Below are positions 1-5,184 of a stretch of 8,971 nucleotides of DNA, piece after piece. The notes under the pieces were generated by a model that worked only from the letters and a program-made list of their open reading frames with translations, had not been told where the DNA came from and made no database searches. Made by a program: the position numbers and the translations under genes. This DNA comes from an uncultured Streptococcus sp. (GTDB lineage Bacteria > Bacillota > Bacilli > Lactobacillales > Streptococcaceae): positions 1 through 8,971 of the forward strand of contig CABPWC010000061.1 of the NCBI GenBank assembly GCA_902461025.1, written 5' to 3'. Every line of letters starts with the position of its first letter. Position 1 is the first letter of the stretch.

Positions 1-223
1 TTTCATCAACGTAATCTCTATTTCCCTTCTGGAATGAACTGATACTTAATTTACAACGATTATAAAGAGCGCCATAAGCTAACTTAGCATCAGATGAGAG
101 GCTCGTGTAAGAACTAGTCAATTTGACATAGCCGTTCTCATTGTATTGAATACGGGTGAAAAATATTTCTGGAATTTGATAAAAAGTTAGAGTAGCTAGT
201 TGATCAATTGTGATATCCGCCAT
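1..223 (-). CDS. RepA_N-type replication initiator, N-terminal fragment (runs off the left edge)
   Basis: Reading leftward from an ATG at 223-221 gives 74 open codons that continue past the window edge. The peptide contains FYQIPEIFFT (residues 14-23) and LSSDAKLAYGALYNRCKLS (42-60), followed by a basic/acidic stretch ending in DYVDE. This is the characteristic start of RepA_N replication initiators (N-terminal DNA-binding winged helix, as in theta-replicating plasmids and many conjugative elements of Firmicutes), here with a short insert between FFT and the LSSDAKL block. The protein would bind origin iterons and start replication of the element. The start is well supported: AGGAGG lies 6 nt upstream, and the ATG overlaps the stop of the upstream gene as TAATG, which suggests translational coupling. 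The C-terminal part is not visible, so completeness cannot be judged. The family call is from memory of the motif, without a search. Confidence 0.75.
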   Translation of the reverse strand, partial: MADITIDQLATLTFYQIPEIFFTRIQYNENGYVKLTSSYTSLSSDAKLAYGALYNRCKLSISSFQKGNRDYVDE

Positions 224-405
224 TAGTAGCCTCCTACAACTTGTAACCTCAAGCCACCAGCTTCCGGAAAATAAACAAGATGAGTTTGCTCTAACTCTTC
301 AATAACTGCAATAGCACGCTTTCTAGTCCATCCCATCGTCTTCATCAAATCGAAAATCATTATATCTCTAGACAAACTTGAGACCTTTGTTCGGTTTTGT
401 TTCAT
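223..405 (-). CDS. Small winged-helix-like protein coupled to repA
   Basis: The product is 60 residues and basic at its N-terminus (MKQNRTKVSS). The core reads as helix (SRDIMIFDLMKTM), turn (GW), helix (TRKRAIAVIEELEQ), then a hydrophobic beta-like tail (HLVYFPEAGGLRLQVV). This pattern resembles a minimal winged helix, so DNA binding is inferred; no named family is recognised. The ATG at 405 is preferred over an in-frame TTG at 411 because AAAGGA sits 6 nt before the ATG and overlaps the TTG. The stop overlaps the start of the RepA_N gene by one base, so the two are probably made from one mRNA and the small protein may regulate or help replication. An 11-bp perfect palindrome (458-468) lies in the shared upstream region and is a possible operator. 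Confidence 0.65.
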   Translation of the reverse strand: MKQNRTKVSSLSRDIMIFDLMKTMGWTRKRAIAVIEELEQTHLVYFPEAGGLRLQVVGGY

Positions 406-457
406 AGGCAATCCTTTCTTTACTTGATTAGTCCTTTTTCTTTGCTTAATTTTTAAA

Positions 458-468
458 GTCTATTAGAC
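458..468. repeat. Small inverted repeat in the divergent intergenic region
   Basis: GTCTA-T-TAGAC is a perfect 5-1-5 palindrome between the repA-side operon (minus strand) and the membrane-protein gene (plus strand), about 29 bp upstream of the plus-strand -10 box. It could be an operator for the small winged-helix protein. It is short enough to occur by chance in AT-rich DNA. Confidence 0.25.
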
Positions 469-491
469 ATAGCTATTCCTCAAATATATAT

Positions 492-502
492 TGTGCTATA
501 AT
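492..502 (+). promoter_or_regulatory. Extended -10 promoter of the 218-residue membrane-protein gene
   Basis: TGTGCTATAAT is a perfect -10 hexamer (497-502) with a TGn extension, a form that works without a good -35 in streptococci. The best -35 candidate 17 bp upstream is poor. Transcription would start near 508-510, leaving a leader of about 23 nt that holds only the ribosome site. The TTG at 508 is therefore unlikely to be a start codon. Confidence 0.6.
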
Positions 503-531
503 AATTTTTGGTAGGTGGTCATGGAGGTGAC

Positions 532-1188
532 ATGCTAGACAAAAATAATAATCAAACTCATTACGGACATGGAGATCAATACATTGATCAAAGTGTTACA
601 AACAATATATTTGTAACATACGGCGACTCTCAACCCAGTAGCTCATCAGATAATCCTGGCATATGGATCATCATTTTTTTAGTAGTTACACTATCTTTAG
701 GAAATCTGTTTCTTGGTCTTATTCAAGGACATAAACAAGTAATTATTATGACTCAAATCATTCTACTTATTGTTGTCAATTGCTACGTTTATTTCAAATC
801 AAAAGACATGAAGCTACTAATCACTGAAATGATTCCTTCTGTCCTAAGTATTCTAACGACAGTATTCTCGGTTAATAATCAAATCCCAGCTAACTTTCAA
901 TCAATACTGGATAAGATGAGTACCTCCCCTGATTTATCTTCTTGGGAAAATATAGTAAAAAGTTTTTTCAGCAGCTTTATACCAAAAGCTCTTGAACTCA
1001 TCTCTCAACACTCTAGTAGTACTATCATTCTTACAGTTTTCTATATCTTTCTAGTCTTCTCGACCATTCTTAGTCCGTTGTTGATTGGATTTAATGCATT
1101 CTTTAAGAAATCTGTTAAGAACTATCCCGCTTATGGGTTCCCTATCGCTTATTGGATTTTTTTCTTTGTTTTAAAAATGATTCAATAA
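532..1188 (+). CDS. Unrecognised four-helix membrane protein with a polar GHGDQY N-terminus
   Basis: The product is 218 residues from the ATG at 532. GGAGGTGA ends one base before this ATG, and the extended -10 at 497-502 would place an in-frame TTG at 508 right at the transcript start, so ATG 532 is chosen. I do not recognise the family. The first 45 residues are polar and rich in N, Q, G and S (LDKNNNQTHYGHGDQYIDQS, then VTNNIFVTYGD). Two hydrophobic segments follow (about WIIIFLVVTLSLGNLFLGLI and VIIMTQIILLIVVNCYVYF), then a roughly 100-residue mixed region, then two more segments close to the C-terminus (IILTVFYIFLVFSTILSPLL and FPIAYWIFFFVLKMI). There is no signal peptide. The N-terminal GDQY-type motif recalls the polar GD/GN-rich leaders seen ahead of membrane or effector modules in some defence and mobile-element proteins; that resemblance is an impression. 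It is divergent from a repA-side pair, in AT-rich accessory DNA, and has its own promoter. Confidence 0.75.
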   Translation: MLDKNNNQTHYGHGDQYIDQSVTNNIFVTYGDSQPSSSSDNPGIWIIIFLVVTLSLGNLFLGLIQGHKQVIIMTQIILLIVVNCYVYFKSKDMKLLITEMIPSVLSILTTVFSVNNQIPANFQSILDKMSTSPDLSSWENIVKSFFSSFIPKALELISQHSSSTIILTVFYIFLVFSTILSPLLIGFNAFFKKSVKNYPAYGFPIAYWIFFFVLKMIQ

Positions 1189-1342
1189 CTGTACAACAAT
1201 AAATTAAGGCGGTCATAGTGAAACTAATTAGTAATAAGGACAATAAAGTTTGACCTCCACCTACCAACCTAATCATAAACAAGGCATAGCCTAAAAAAGT
1301 ATACATGGTCACTTTAGTAAAGATTCTTACTAATAGTTTCAT
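1142..1342 (-). CDS. Small two-helix membrane protein, convergent overlap with its neighbour
   Basis: The product is 66 residues with two hydrophobic segments (about residues 11-29, TVTMYTFLGYALFMIRLV region, and 33-55, LLSLLLISFTMTALIYCC region) and a very basic tail ending KQRKKSNKR. The tail suggests the C-terminus stays in the cytoplasm. The main support for a real gene is its start: ATG at 1342 preceded by AAAGGGGGT at 5-nt spacing. Its last 47 bp overlap the 3' end of the plus-strand membrane gene. No family is recognised; size and topology would fit a holin-like protein, a toxin or an accessory subunit, but nothing singles one out. The leader has a perfect hairpin directly before the ribosome site. 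The plus-strand transcript from 508, if it ends at the terminator at 1357-1380, is antisense to this entire gene. Confidence 0.55.
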   Translation of the reverse strand: MKLLVRIFTKVTMYTFLGYALFMIRLVGGGQTLLSLLLISFTMTALIYCCTVIESFLKQRKKSNKR

Positions 1343-1356
1343 TAGTTACCCCCTTT

Positions 1357-1380
1357 ACCTGGTTAGATACCAGGTTTTTT
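1357..1380 (+). terminator. Intrinsic terminator of the plus-strand membrane gene
   Basis: ACCTGGT (1357-1363), a 5-nt loop, and ACCAGGT (1369-1375) form a perfect 7-bp stem followed by a T run to 1380. It lies about 170 nt beyond the stop at 1188 and is the first hairpin with a T tract in that direction. Read on the minus strand, the same hairpin is in the leader of the 66-residue gene and ends just before its AAAGGGGG ribosome site. Confidence 0.75.
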
Positions 1381-1391
1381 GATATCAACAA

Positions 1392-1397
1392 ATTATA
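1392..1397 (-). promoter_or_regulatory. Possible -10 box for the 66-residue gene
   Basis: On the minus strand TATAAT occurs about 50 nt upstream of the ATG at 1342, but no good -35 is found 16-18 bp further upstream and there is no TG extension. It is the only plausible -10 between the hairpin at 1357-1375 and the ORF at 1423-1458. Confidence 0.35.
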
Positions 1398-1422
1398 GAA
1401 TCAAGGTATATAATTTATTTCC

Positions 1423-1458
1423 CTAAATATATCCCTTCAATTCTGGATTATCTGACAT
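1423..1458 (-). pseudogene. 11-codon ORF with a strong ribosome site, possible gene remnant
   Basis: On the minus strand AGAAAGGAG is followed after 4-5 nt by an ATG (1458) and a short ORF reading MSDNPELKGYI and then TAG. The ribosome site is as good as that of any gene in the window, yet the frame closes after 11 codons; read on past the TAG it gives only GNKLYTLIL before another stop. It lies just beyond the terminator of the LiaF-like operon and before the AT-rich accessory segment. The simplest reading is the 5' stump of a gene whose body was lost when the accessory DNA was joined. A real micropeptide is an alternative. Evidence is limited to the ribosome site and start codon. Confidence 0.35.
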
Positions 1459-1485
1459 TTTTCTCCTTTCTTTAATTTTTCAACG

Positions 1486-1514
1486 AAAAAAGAGAGCGAT
1501 TTTCTCGCTCTCTT
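1486..1514 (-). terminator. Terminator of the LytTR/LiaF-like operon
   Basis: AAGAGAGCGA (1490-1499), a 5-nt loop, and TCGCTCTCTT (1505-1514) form a perfect 10-bp GC-containing stem. Read on the minus strand it runs into six T residues (1491-1486). It lies about 63 nt after the stop codon of the LiaF-like gene. Confidence 0.9.
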
Positions 1515-1576
1515 AAGGTATATGATATTTAATTTTTCACTTTCCCAAAACTCTAGACACTTACGGAAGACTTTTT

Positions 1577-2251
1577 TTATTTGACGTAGACGACACCAAG
1601 TTTCCCGAAAGCTACGTCTCCACGGATAATCAAGGTTTTGCTGGTTGGGGCTACAGGAGCATCTGCCTTGGCTGCACCACAGAAAGTTTCCACCTTAAGA
1701 TCTACTCTCCAGTGTTGGGGAACATAGACAACTGCATTCCCAAATCCGACTTCTATCTTCAAGGTTGCGCTATCACCTAACATCTCTGCATTGTCATAAT
1801 AAATCTTGGCATTCCCAAATCCGACTTCAAACTCGTCTTCTACCAAATCTTGGTTCTGCTTGTAAAAGGTTCCGCTACCAAAGGCAACTTCCTTTTCTGT
1901 AAGAATGGTCTTTTCACCGTCATACCACCATTTTTTCCCATTCCAAGTTCTATTAGTATGAGTCAGCATACTAACTCCGAGAACGATTAGAACTCCTGCC
2001 CAGAACAGTGATTGATTGGGGATCGGTAGAATGTCATAAAAATGATTGGCAATCAATAGGGCCACTAGGGCTGTAAAAGAGGCTGAAGTGAGGTGGCGAC
2101 GAAGGATTGCCTCAACTGATTGATAGGCAAAAAATCCAATACCAATCAAGGGCCAAATCTGCCCTCCAAATGAAGGGATTCCAAAATTCCCCTGTAACAA
2201 CACTAAAGCTGCCAATGCTAGCAACACAATACCAAATGCTTTCTTTTTCAT
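1577..2251 (-). CDS. LiaF-like membrane protein, probable partner of the LytTR regulator
   Basis: The product is 224 residues. The first ~97 form four hydrophobic segments (about 5-20, 31-49, 57-72, 80-97) of the LiaI/LiaF-like transmembrane type. The C-terminal ~110 residues are a soluble domain of the LiaF C-terminal family (DUF2154), with repeated beta-strand units: EVAFGSGTFY (121-130), EVGFGNAKIY (142-151), EVGFGNAVVY (167-176) and DVAFGKLGVV (212-221), with FCGAAKAD at 190-197 between the last two. In Bacillus and streptococci LiaF is a membrane inhibitor of the LiaRS envelope-stress system. Here there is no LiaRS; the gene follows a stand-alone LytTR gene by 4 nt, and its ribosome site GAGGT lies inside the end of that gene, so the two are coupled. 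This arrangement matches streptococcal LytTR regulatory systems such as HdrRM and BrsRM, where the membrane protein antagonises the LytTR protein. That role is inferred. It is followed by a strong terminator. Confidence 0.88.
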   Translation of the reverse strand: MKKKAFGIVLLALAALVLLQGNFGIPSFGGQIWPLIGIGFFAYQSVEAILRRHLTSASFTALVALLIANHFYDILPIPNQSLFWAGVLIVLGVSMLTHTNRTWNGKKWWYDGEKTILTEKEVAFGSGTFYKQNQDLVEDEFEVGFGNAKIYYDNAEMLGDSATLKIEVGFGNAVVYVPQHWRVDLKVETFCGAAKADAPVAPTSKTLIIRGDVAFGKLGVVYVK

Positions 2252-2255
2252 CTTC

Positions 2256-2702
2256 TTACCTCATGTTTCTTAGATTTTCTTTTAGGAGGGATTGATAGTG
2301 CCGTGACACGTGAACCTCCTTGTGGGTCTGATAAAAGGAAATAGTGCCTGTCCCTGAGAAGGACTTGTCCACCGAGTAGACCTGCCGAAGATTGGCAATG
2401 GTCGACTTGGATACCCGACTGAAATAGCGAGGCAGGATGGACTCTAACTCATAAAGCTTGAGCCGAACCTCGTAGGCATCTTTCTGGGTGTGGGCGTAAA
2501 TCTTGCTACCTTCTGTCTCAAAAAAGAGAATTTCTGACAAGTCTAAGTAGTACTCACCCGTCCCCTTATAAAAGATCAACCTAGGAGCCTTGGTTTCTTG
2601 CAAGAGTCTTTGCAAATCAGCTATTTCATCTGTCAGGGCTGCAGCCTTGATGACAATCTCTGTCTCAGTTAATTCACTATCAATCTCGATTCGTAACTTC
2701 AT
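2256..2702 (-). CDS. Stand-alone LytTR-family DNA-binding regulator
   Basis: The product is 148 residues. Residues 1-40 are a short alpha/beta N-terminal segment (MKLRIEIDSE, then a helix rich in A, L and E) with no phosphate-receiver domain. Residues 46-146 form a LytTR domain: YLDLSEILFFETEGSKIYAH (52-71), FSRVSKSTIANLRQVYSV (94-111) with the usual R-x-S/H-K-S-x-x-x-N-L core, and VSRHYQSLLKENL (132-144). LytTR domains bind paired direct repeats about two helical turns apart, and such a pair is found upstream (2762-2794). The ATG at 2702 is chosen because AAAGGAG lies 5 nt upstream; an in-frame ATG at 2720 lies upstream of this Shine-Dalgarno and close to the predicted transcript start. It forms an operon with the LiaF-like gene downstream. 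A response regulator that lost its receiver is excluded by length. Confidence 0.92.
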   Translation of the reverse strand: MKLRIEIDSELTETEIVIKAAALTDEIADLQRLLQETKAPRLIFYKGTGEYYLDLSEILFFETEGSKIYAHTQKDAYEVRLKLYELESILPRYFSRVSKSTIANLRQVYSVDKSFSGTGTISFYQTHKEVHVSRHYQSLLKENLRNMR

Positions 2703-2722
2703 CCTATCTCCTTTCTGCATCT

Positions 2723-2751
2723 ACTATACCAAAGGCCAGAAGACTTTACAA
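2723..2751 (-). promoter_or_regulatory. Promoter of the LytTR/LiaF-like operon
   Basis: On the minus strand TTGTAA (2751-2746) and TATAGT (2728-2723) are separated by 17 bp, with TGG just before the -10 as a TGn extension. The -35 is weak (4 of 6), as expected for an activator-dependent promoter. Transcription would start near 2716, giving a short leader before the ATG at 2702. Confidence 0.75.
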
Positions 2752-2755
2752 GGGC

Positions 2756-2813
2756 AAAAAAGCAAGTGGTCACTTTTGACCCGTAAGTGGTTACGAGGCC
2801 AAGCTCACTTGCT
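2756..2813 (-). terminator. Possible long-loop terminator of the PAP2 gene
   Basis: Directly after the PAP2 stop, the minus strand reads AGCAAGTG (2813-2806), 37 nt, CACTTGCT (2768-2761), then a T run (2761-2756). The arms pair perfectly over 8 bp and the loop contains a small GGTCA/TGACC hairpin. The large loop makes it a weaker candidate than the other terminators here. One arm coincides with the promoter-near LytTR repeat. Confidence 0.4.
2762..2794 (-). promoter_or_regulatory. Paired direct repeats, predicted LytTR operator
   Basis: On the minus strand GTAACCACTTAC (2794-2783) and GTGACCACTTGC (2773-2762) match at 10 of 12 bases and start exactly 21 bp apart. Taken as 9-mers they are separated by 12 bp. 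LytTR regulators (AgrA, ComE, BrsR and others) typically recognise two imperfect 9-bp direct repeats 12-13 bp apart. The near repeat ends about 10 bp upstream of the -35 box, a suitable place for an activator, so autoregulation is likely. The link to this protein is an inference from location and geometry. Confidence 0.7.
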
Positions 2814-2820
2814 CTGCTTT

Positions 2821-3324
2821 TTACAAAATAAAGAAGAGAATTCCCCAAAGGAGGCCACAGACGTAGCCAACTAAAACATCCTTGGGATAATGTACACCCC
2901 CTAAAACTCGCACCAGACCGAGAAGGGCTGATAAGACCAATAAAATCAAGCCCACAGGCAGATTTGCATGTAAGCAAGCCATGGAAATGATGGTTGCTGA
3001 AAAAACATGGCGACTAGGCATAGAATTGCCAGAACTGTCCTTGTCTAGTAGCGGGACAATTTCCCAAGTTTCGTAAGGTCGTGCTCGATTGATCCACTTG
3101 CGAATAAGCGTCAATAGGACAAAGCCAGAAGCCGGCACTATGATATAGGTGGCAAATTCTTTCCCCAATCCCTTGCTCATAAAGCTTGTCCCCAACAAGG
3201 TCAAGTATGCCAAGGGCATCAGAACTGTCATCATGCGATTAAAGACTCGCATCAATTGCAATAGTTGTGGATGTCGAAGAAGACTTGATTTCCTCTTGTC
3301 ATACCACTCTTGATAGTTTTTCAT
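2821..3324 (-). CDS. PAP2-family membrane phosphatase
   Basis: The product is 167 residues with about five hydrophobic segments, usual for small bacterial type-2 phosphatidic acid phosphatases of the undecaprenyl-pyrophosphate or phosphatidylglycerol-phosphate kind. The three-part active site is visible: R75-x6-R82-P83 (RKWINRARP, with K76 beside the position normally K), P103-S-R-H106, and R139-x5-H145-x3-D149 (RVLGGVHYPKD, with V138 where S is common). H106 and H145 are the expected catalytic pair. The enzyme would remove phosphate from a lipid pyrophosphate or phosphate at the membrane; the exact substrate cannot be read from sequence. The ATG at 3324 has only a weak ribosome site (GAGAAAATAT). 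It is monocistronic, with a consensus promoter at 3382-3410, and lies between the exporter operon and the LytTR pair, a grouping in keeping with an envelope role. Confidence 0.9.
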   Translation of the reverse strand: MKNYQEWYDKRKSSLLRHPQLLQLMRVFNRMMTVLMPLAYLTLLGTSFMSKGLGKEFATYIIVPASGFVLLTLIRKWINRARPYETWEIVPLLDKDSSGNSMPSRHVFSATIISMACLHANLPVGLILLVLSALLGLVRVLGGVHYPKDVLVGYVCGLLWGILFFIL

Positions 3325-3381
3325 ATATTTTCTCGTTATTTTTAGATTTTACACAAGAAGCCTACTAGCATCTCCTACTCT

Positions 3382-3410
3382 AGTATAGTGTAGAAAAAGA
3401 AGGCCGTCAA
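3382..3410 (-). promoter_or_regulatory. Promoter of the PAP2 gene
   Basis: On the minus strand TTGACG (3410-3405) and TATACT (3387-3382) are separated by 17 bp, close to the sigma-A consensus. The -35 hexamer is exactly the loop of the terminator hairpin of the exporter operon. The leader to the ATG at 3324 would be about 50 nt. Confidence 0.85.
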
Positions 3411-3419
3411 GCCTTCTTT
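3394..3419 (-). terminator. Terminator of the MarR/ABC exporter operon
   Basis: AAAGAAGGC (3396-3404) and GCCTTCTTT (3411-3419) form a perfect 9-bp stem with a 6-nt loop, followed on the minus strand by five T residues (3398-3394). The hairpin begins 5 nt past the stop of the second ABC gene at 3424. Confidence 0.88.
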
Positions 3420-3423
3420 GGTT

Positions 3424-5184
3424 TTATTCTTCTACTTCATCTTCTGTAAATTGACTATTGTAGAGGTCGGCATAGAAACCACCTTGAGCCATGAGCTCAT
3501 CGTGATTGCCTTGCTCAATGATATTTCCATCTTTCATGACCAGGATTAAGTCCGCATTACGGATAGTCGACAAGCGATGGGCGATGACAAAGGATGTGCG
3601 TCCTTCCATCAAACGGTCCATGGCTTTCTGAATCAATTCCTCTGTACGTGTGTCGACTGAGGATGTCGCTTCATCAAGAATCAAGAGCGGTGCATCCTTG
3701 AGCAGGGCACGAGCGATAGTTAAGAGCTGTTTCTGCCCGACTGACAAAGTCACTGTATCATCCAAAACAGTATCGTAGCCATCTGGTAAAGTCATGATAA
3801 AGTGGTGAATTCCTACTGCTTTTGCTGCTTCAATCATTCGTTCATCACTAATCCCTGTTTGGTTGTAGATGAGATTATCACGAATGGTTCCTTCAAAGAG
3901 CCAAGTATCCTGTAAGACCATTGAGAAGGCATCGTGTACTTCTGAACGTTTCATAGACTTGGTATCCACACCATCAATGCGAATGCTTCCCTTATCAATC
4001 TCATAAAACTTCATCAAGAGATTAACAATAGTCGTCTTACCCGCTCCAGTCGGCCCAACAATGGCAACCTTTTGCCCTGCATGAGCTGTCGCAGAAAAAT
4101 CATGAATGATGGTTCGCTCAGGTGTGTAGCCAAAGGCAACTCTGTCAAAGACCACTTCACCCTTCATACCAGACAATTGTTTTTCCTTATGAGATTCGTC
4201 TTCCATCTCAGCTTCGCCTAGAAACTCAAAGACACGAGTCATGGCTGCACTAGCCTGTTGTAAGCTCGTAACCCCTTGAGCAATCTGTGACAAGGGTTGT
4301 GAGAAGGTACGAACATAAACCATGAAGGCTACAATAATCCCGATACTGATATGGCCTTCAAGAGCTAAGGCGGCACCGACGATAATGACTAGAACATAGC
4401 TAAAGTTTCCAACAAAGATCATGGCTGGCATCATGATTCCAGAAATAAACTGAGATTTCCAGATACTATCATGTAGATTCTGATTCAAGCCTGCGAATGT
4501 TTCTTTTGTTGGTTCCACAGCATTATAGCTGCTCACCACATTGTGGCCAGTGTACATTTCTTCCACATAGCCATTTACAGCCGCTAGGTTGTTTTGTTGA
4601 GCTTTAAAGTAACCTTGAGATTTAGCCATAATCACTGAAACCGCCGCAAATCCAACAAAGGTTGAAACAACGGTTACCATGGCCAAAATCCAGTTCATCC
4701 CAAACATGGTAATCAAAACAGCAATCAGTAAAAAGCTAGCTGAAAGAACTGTCCCAAGACTTTGGTTGAGAGATTGAGCTGCTGTATCCACATCATTGGT
4801 TACACGAGAAAGGGTGTCCCCTTGAGAATGACGGTCGAAATAAGCAAGAGGCAAACGATTGATTTTCTCAGCAATAGCTGTCCGCAAACGTTTTGAGAAA
4901 TGTTGGATACTAGTTGAAAAAATGTAGGCTTGTGTATAGTTAAGGATAATACCAATCACATAGAGGATAACCAAAAAGCTAGCAATACTTGACACAGCCT
5001 CTAGGTCAATTCCAGTCATCAACCCATCTGAGATTAAGTTGGTGATTTCTTTGATTTTAGTTGGTCCATACACCGTGATAATACTTGAACATACAGCAGC
5101 CACAACTGCGACTAGTAGAGGAAGTTGGAGACCTGCTAGAAAAGGTCTACACTGTTTCCATAAGGACGTTTTCTTATTTTCCAT
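3424..5184 (-). CDS. ABC exporter half-transporter with canonical catalytic site (second subunit)
   Basis: The product is 586 residues from ATG 5184, which has AAGGAGG 9 nt upstream; an in-frame extension to 5247 is rejected because it lies deep inside the previous gene and lacks this site. Residues ~15-310 form a type-1 exporter membrane domain with six helices; ~340-580 are the ATPase. Visible motifs: Walker A GPTGAGKTT (377-385), Q-loop Q425, signature LSVGQ (480-484), Walker B LLILDE (500-505) with catalytic E505, D-loop SSVD (508-511), H-loop H536. The signature departs from LSGGQ (V for the first G), whereas the catalytic residues are intact, as expected of the catalytic subunit of a heterodimeric exporter (LmrD/PatB-like). 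It overlaps the first ABC gene by 11 bp. The MarR gene heading the operon suggests export of a drug, peptide or other toxic compound; the substrate is unknown. Confidence 0.93.
   Translation of the reverse strand: MENKKTSLWKQCRPFLAGLQLPLLVAVVAAVCSSIITVYGPTKIKEITNLISDGLMTGIDLEAVSSIASFLVILYVIGIILNYTQAYIFSTSIQHFSKRLRTAIAEKINRLPLAYFDRHSQGDTLSRVTNDVDTAAQSLNQSLGTVLSASFLLIAVLITMFGMNWILAMVTVVSTFVGFAAVSVIMAKSQGYFKAQQNNLAAVNGYVEEMYTGHNVVSSYNAVEPTKETFAGLNQNLHDSIWKSQFISGIMMPAMIFVGNFSYVLVIIVGAALALEGHISIGIIVAFMVYVRTFSQPLSQIAQGVTSLQQASAAMTRVFEFLGEAEMEDESHKEKQLSGMKGEVVFDRVAFGYTPERTIIHDFSATAHAGQKVAIVGPTGAGKTTIVNLLMKFYEIDKGSIRIDGVDTKSMKRSEVHDAFSMVLQDTWLFEGTIRDNLIYNQTGISDERMIEAAKAVGIHHFIMTLPDGYDTVLDDTVTLSVGQKQLLTIARALLKDAPLLILDEATSSVDTRTEELIQKAMDRLMEGRTSFVIAHRLSTIRNADLILVMKDGNIIEQGNHDELMAQGGFYADLYNSQFTEDEVEE

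Noticed and set aside
508..531. TTG start that would add eight residues (MVGGHGGD) to the 218-residue membrane protein
   Set aside because: The TTG falls at the predicted transcript start, so no ribosome site could precede it, and the ATG at 532 has GGAGGTGA just upstream.
521..538. Five-codon ORF (MEVTC, stop TAG) overlapping the ribosome site of the membrane-protein gene
   Set aside because: Its ATG is part of the Shine-Dalgarno context and its own ribosome site is poorly spaced; such short frames arise easily by chance. It could be a leader peptide, but nothing else supports that.
1558..1566. CACTTACGG match to the distal LytTR repeat, after the LiaF-like gene
   Set aside because: Single 9-base match in the other orientation, no paired second copy 21 bp away and no promoter nearby, so probably chance.
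2590..2874. Plus-strand frame of 94 codons opposite the LytTR and PAP2 genes
   Set aside because: It is antisense to two well-supported genes and crosses their promoter; no ribosome site or family resemblance.
2699..2977. A 92-codon minus-strand frame across the PAP2/LytTR junction
   Set aside because: It overlaps the clear PAP2 frame, the terminator, promoter and operator, has atypical composition and no ribosome site.
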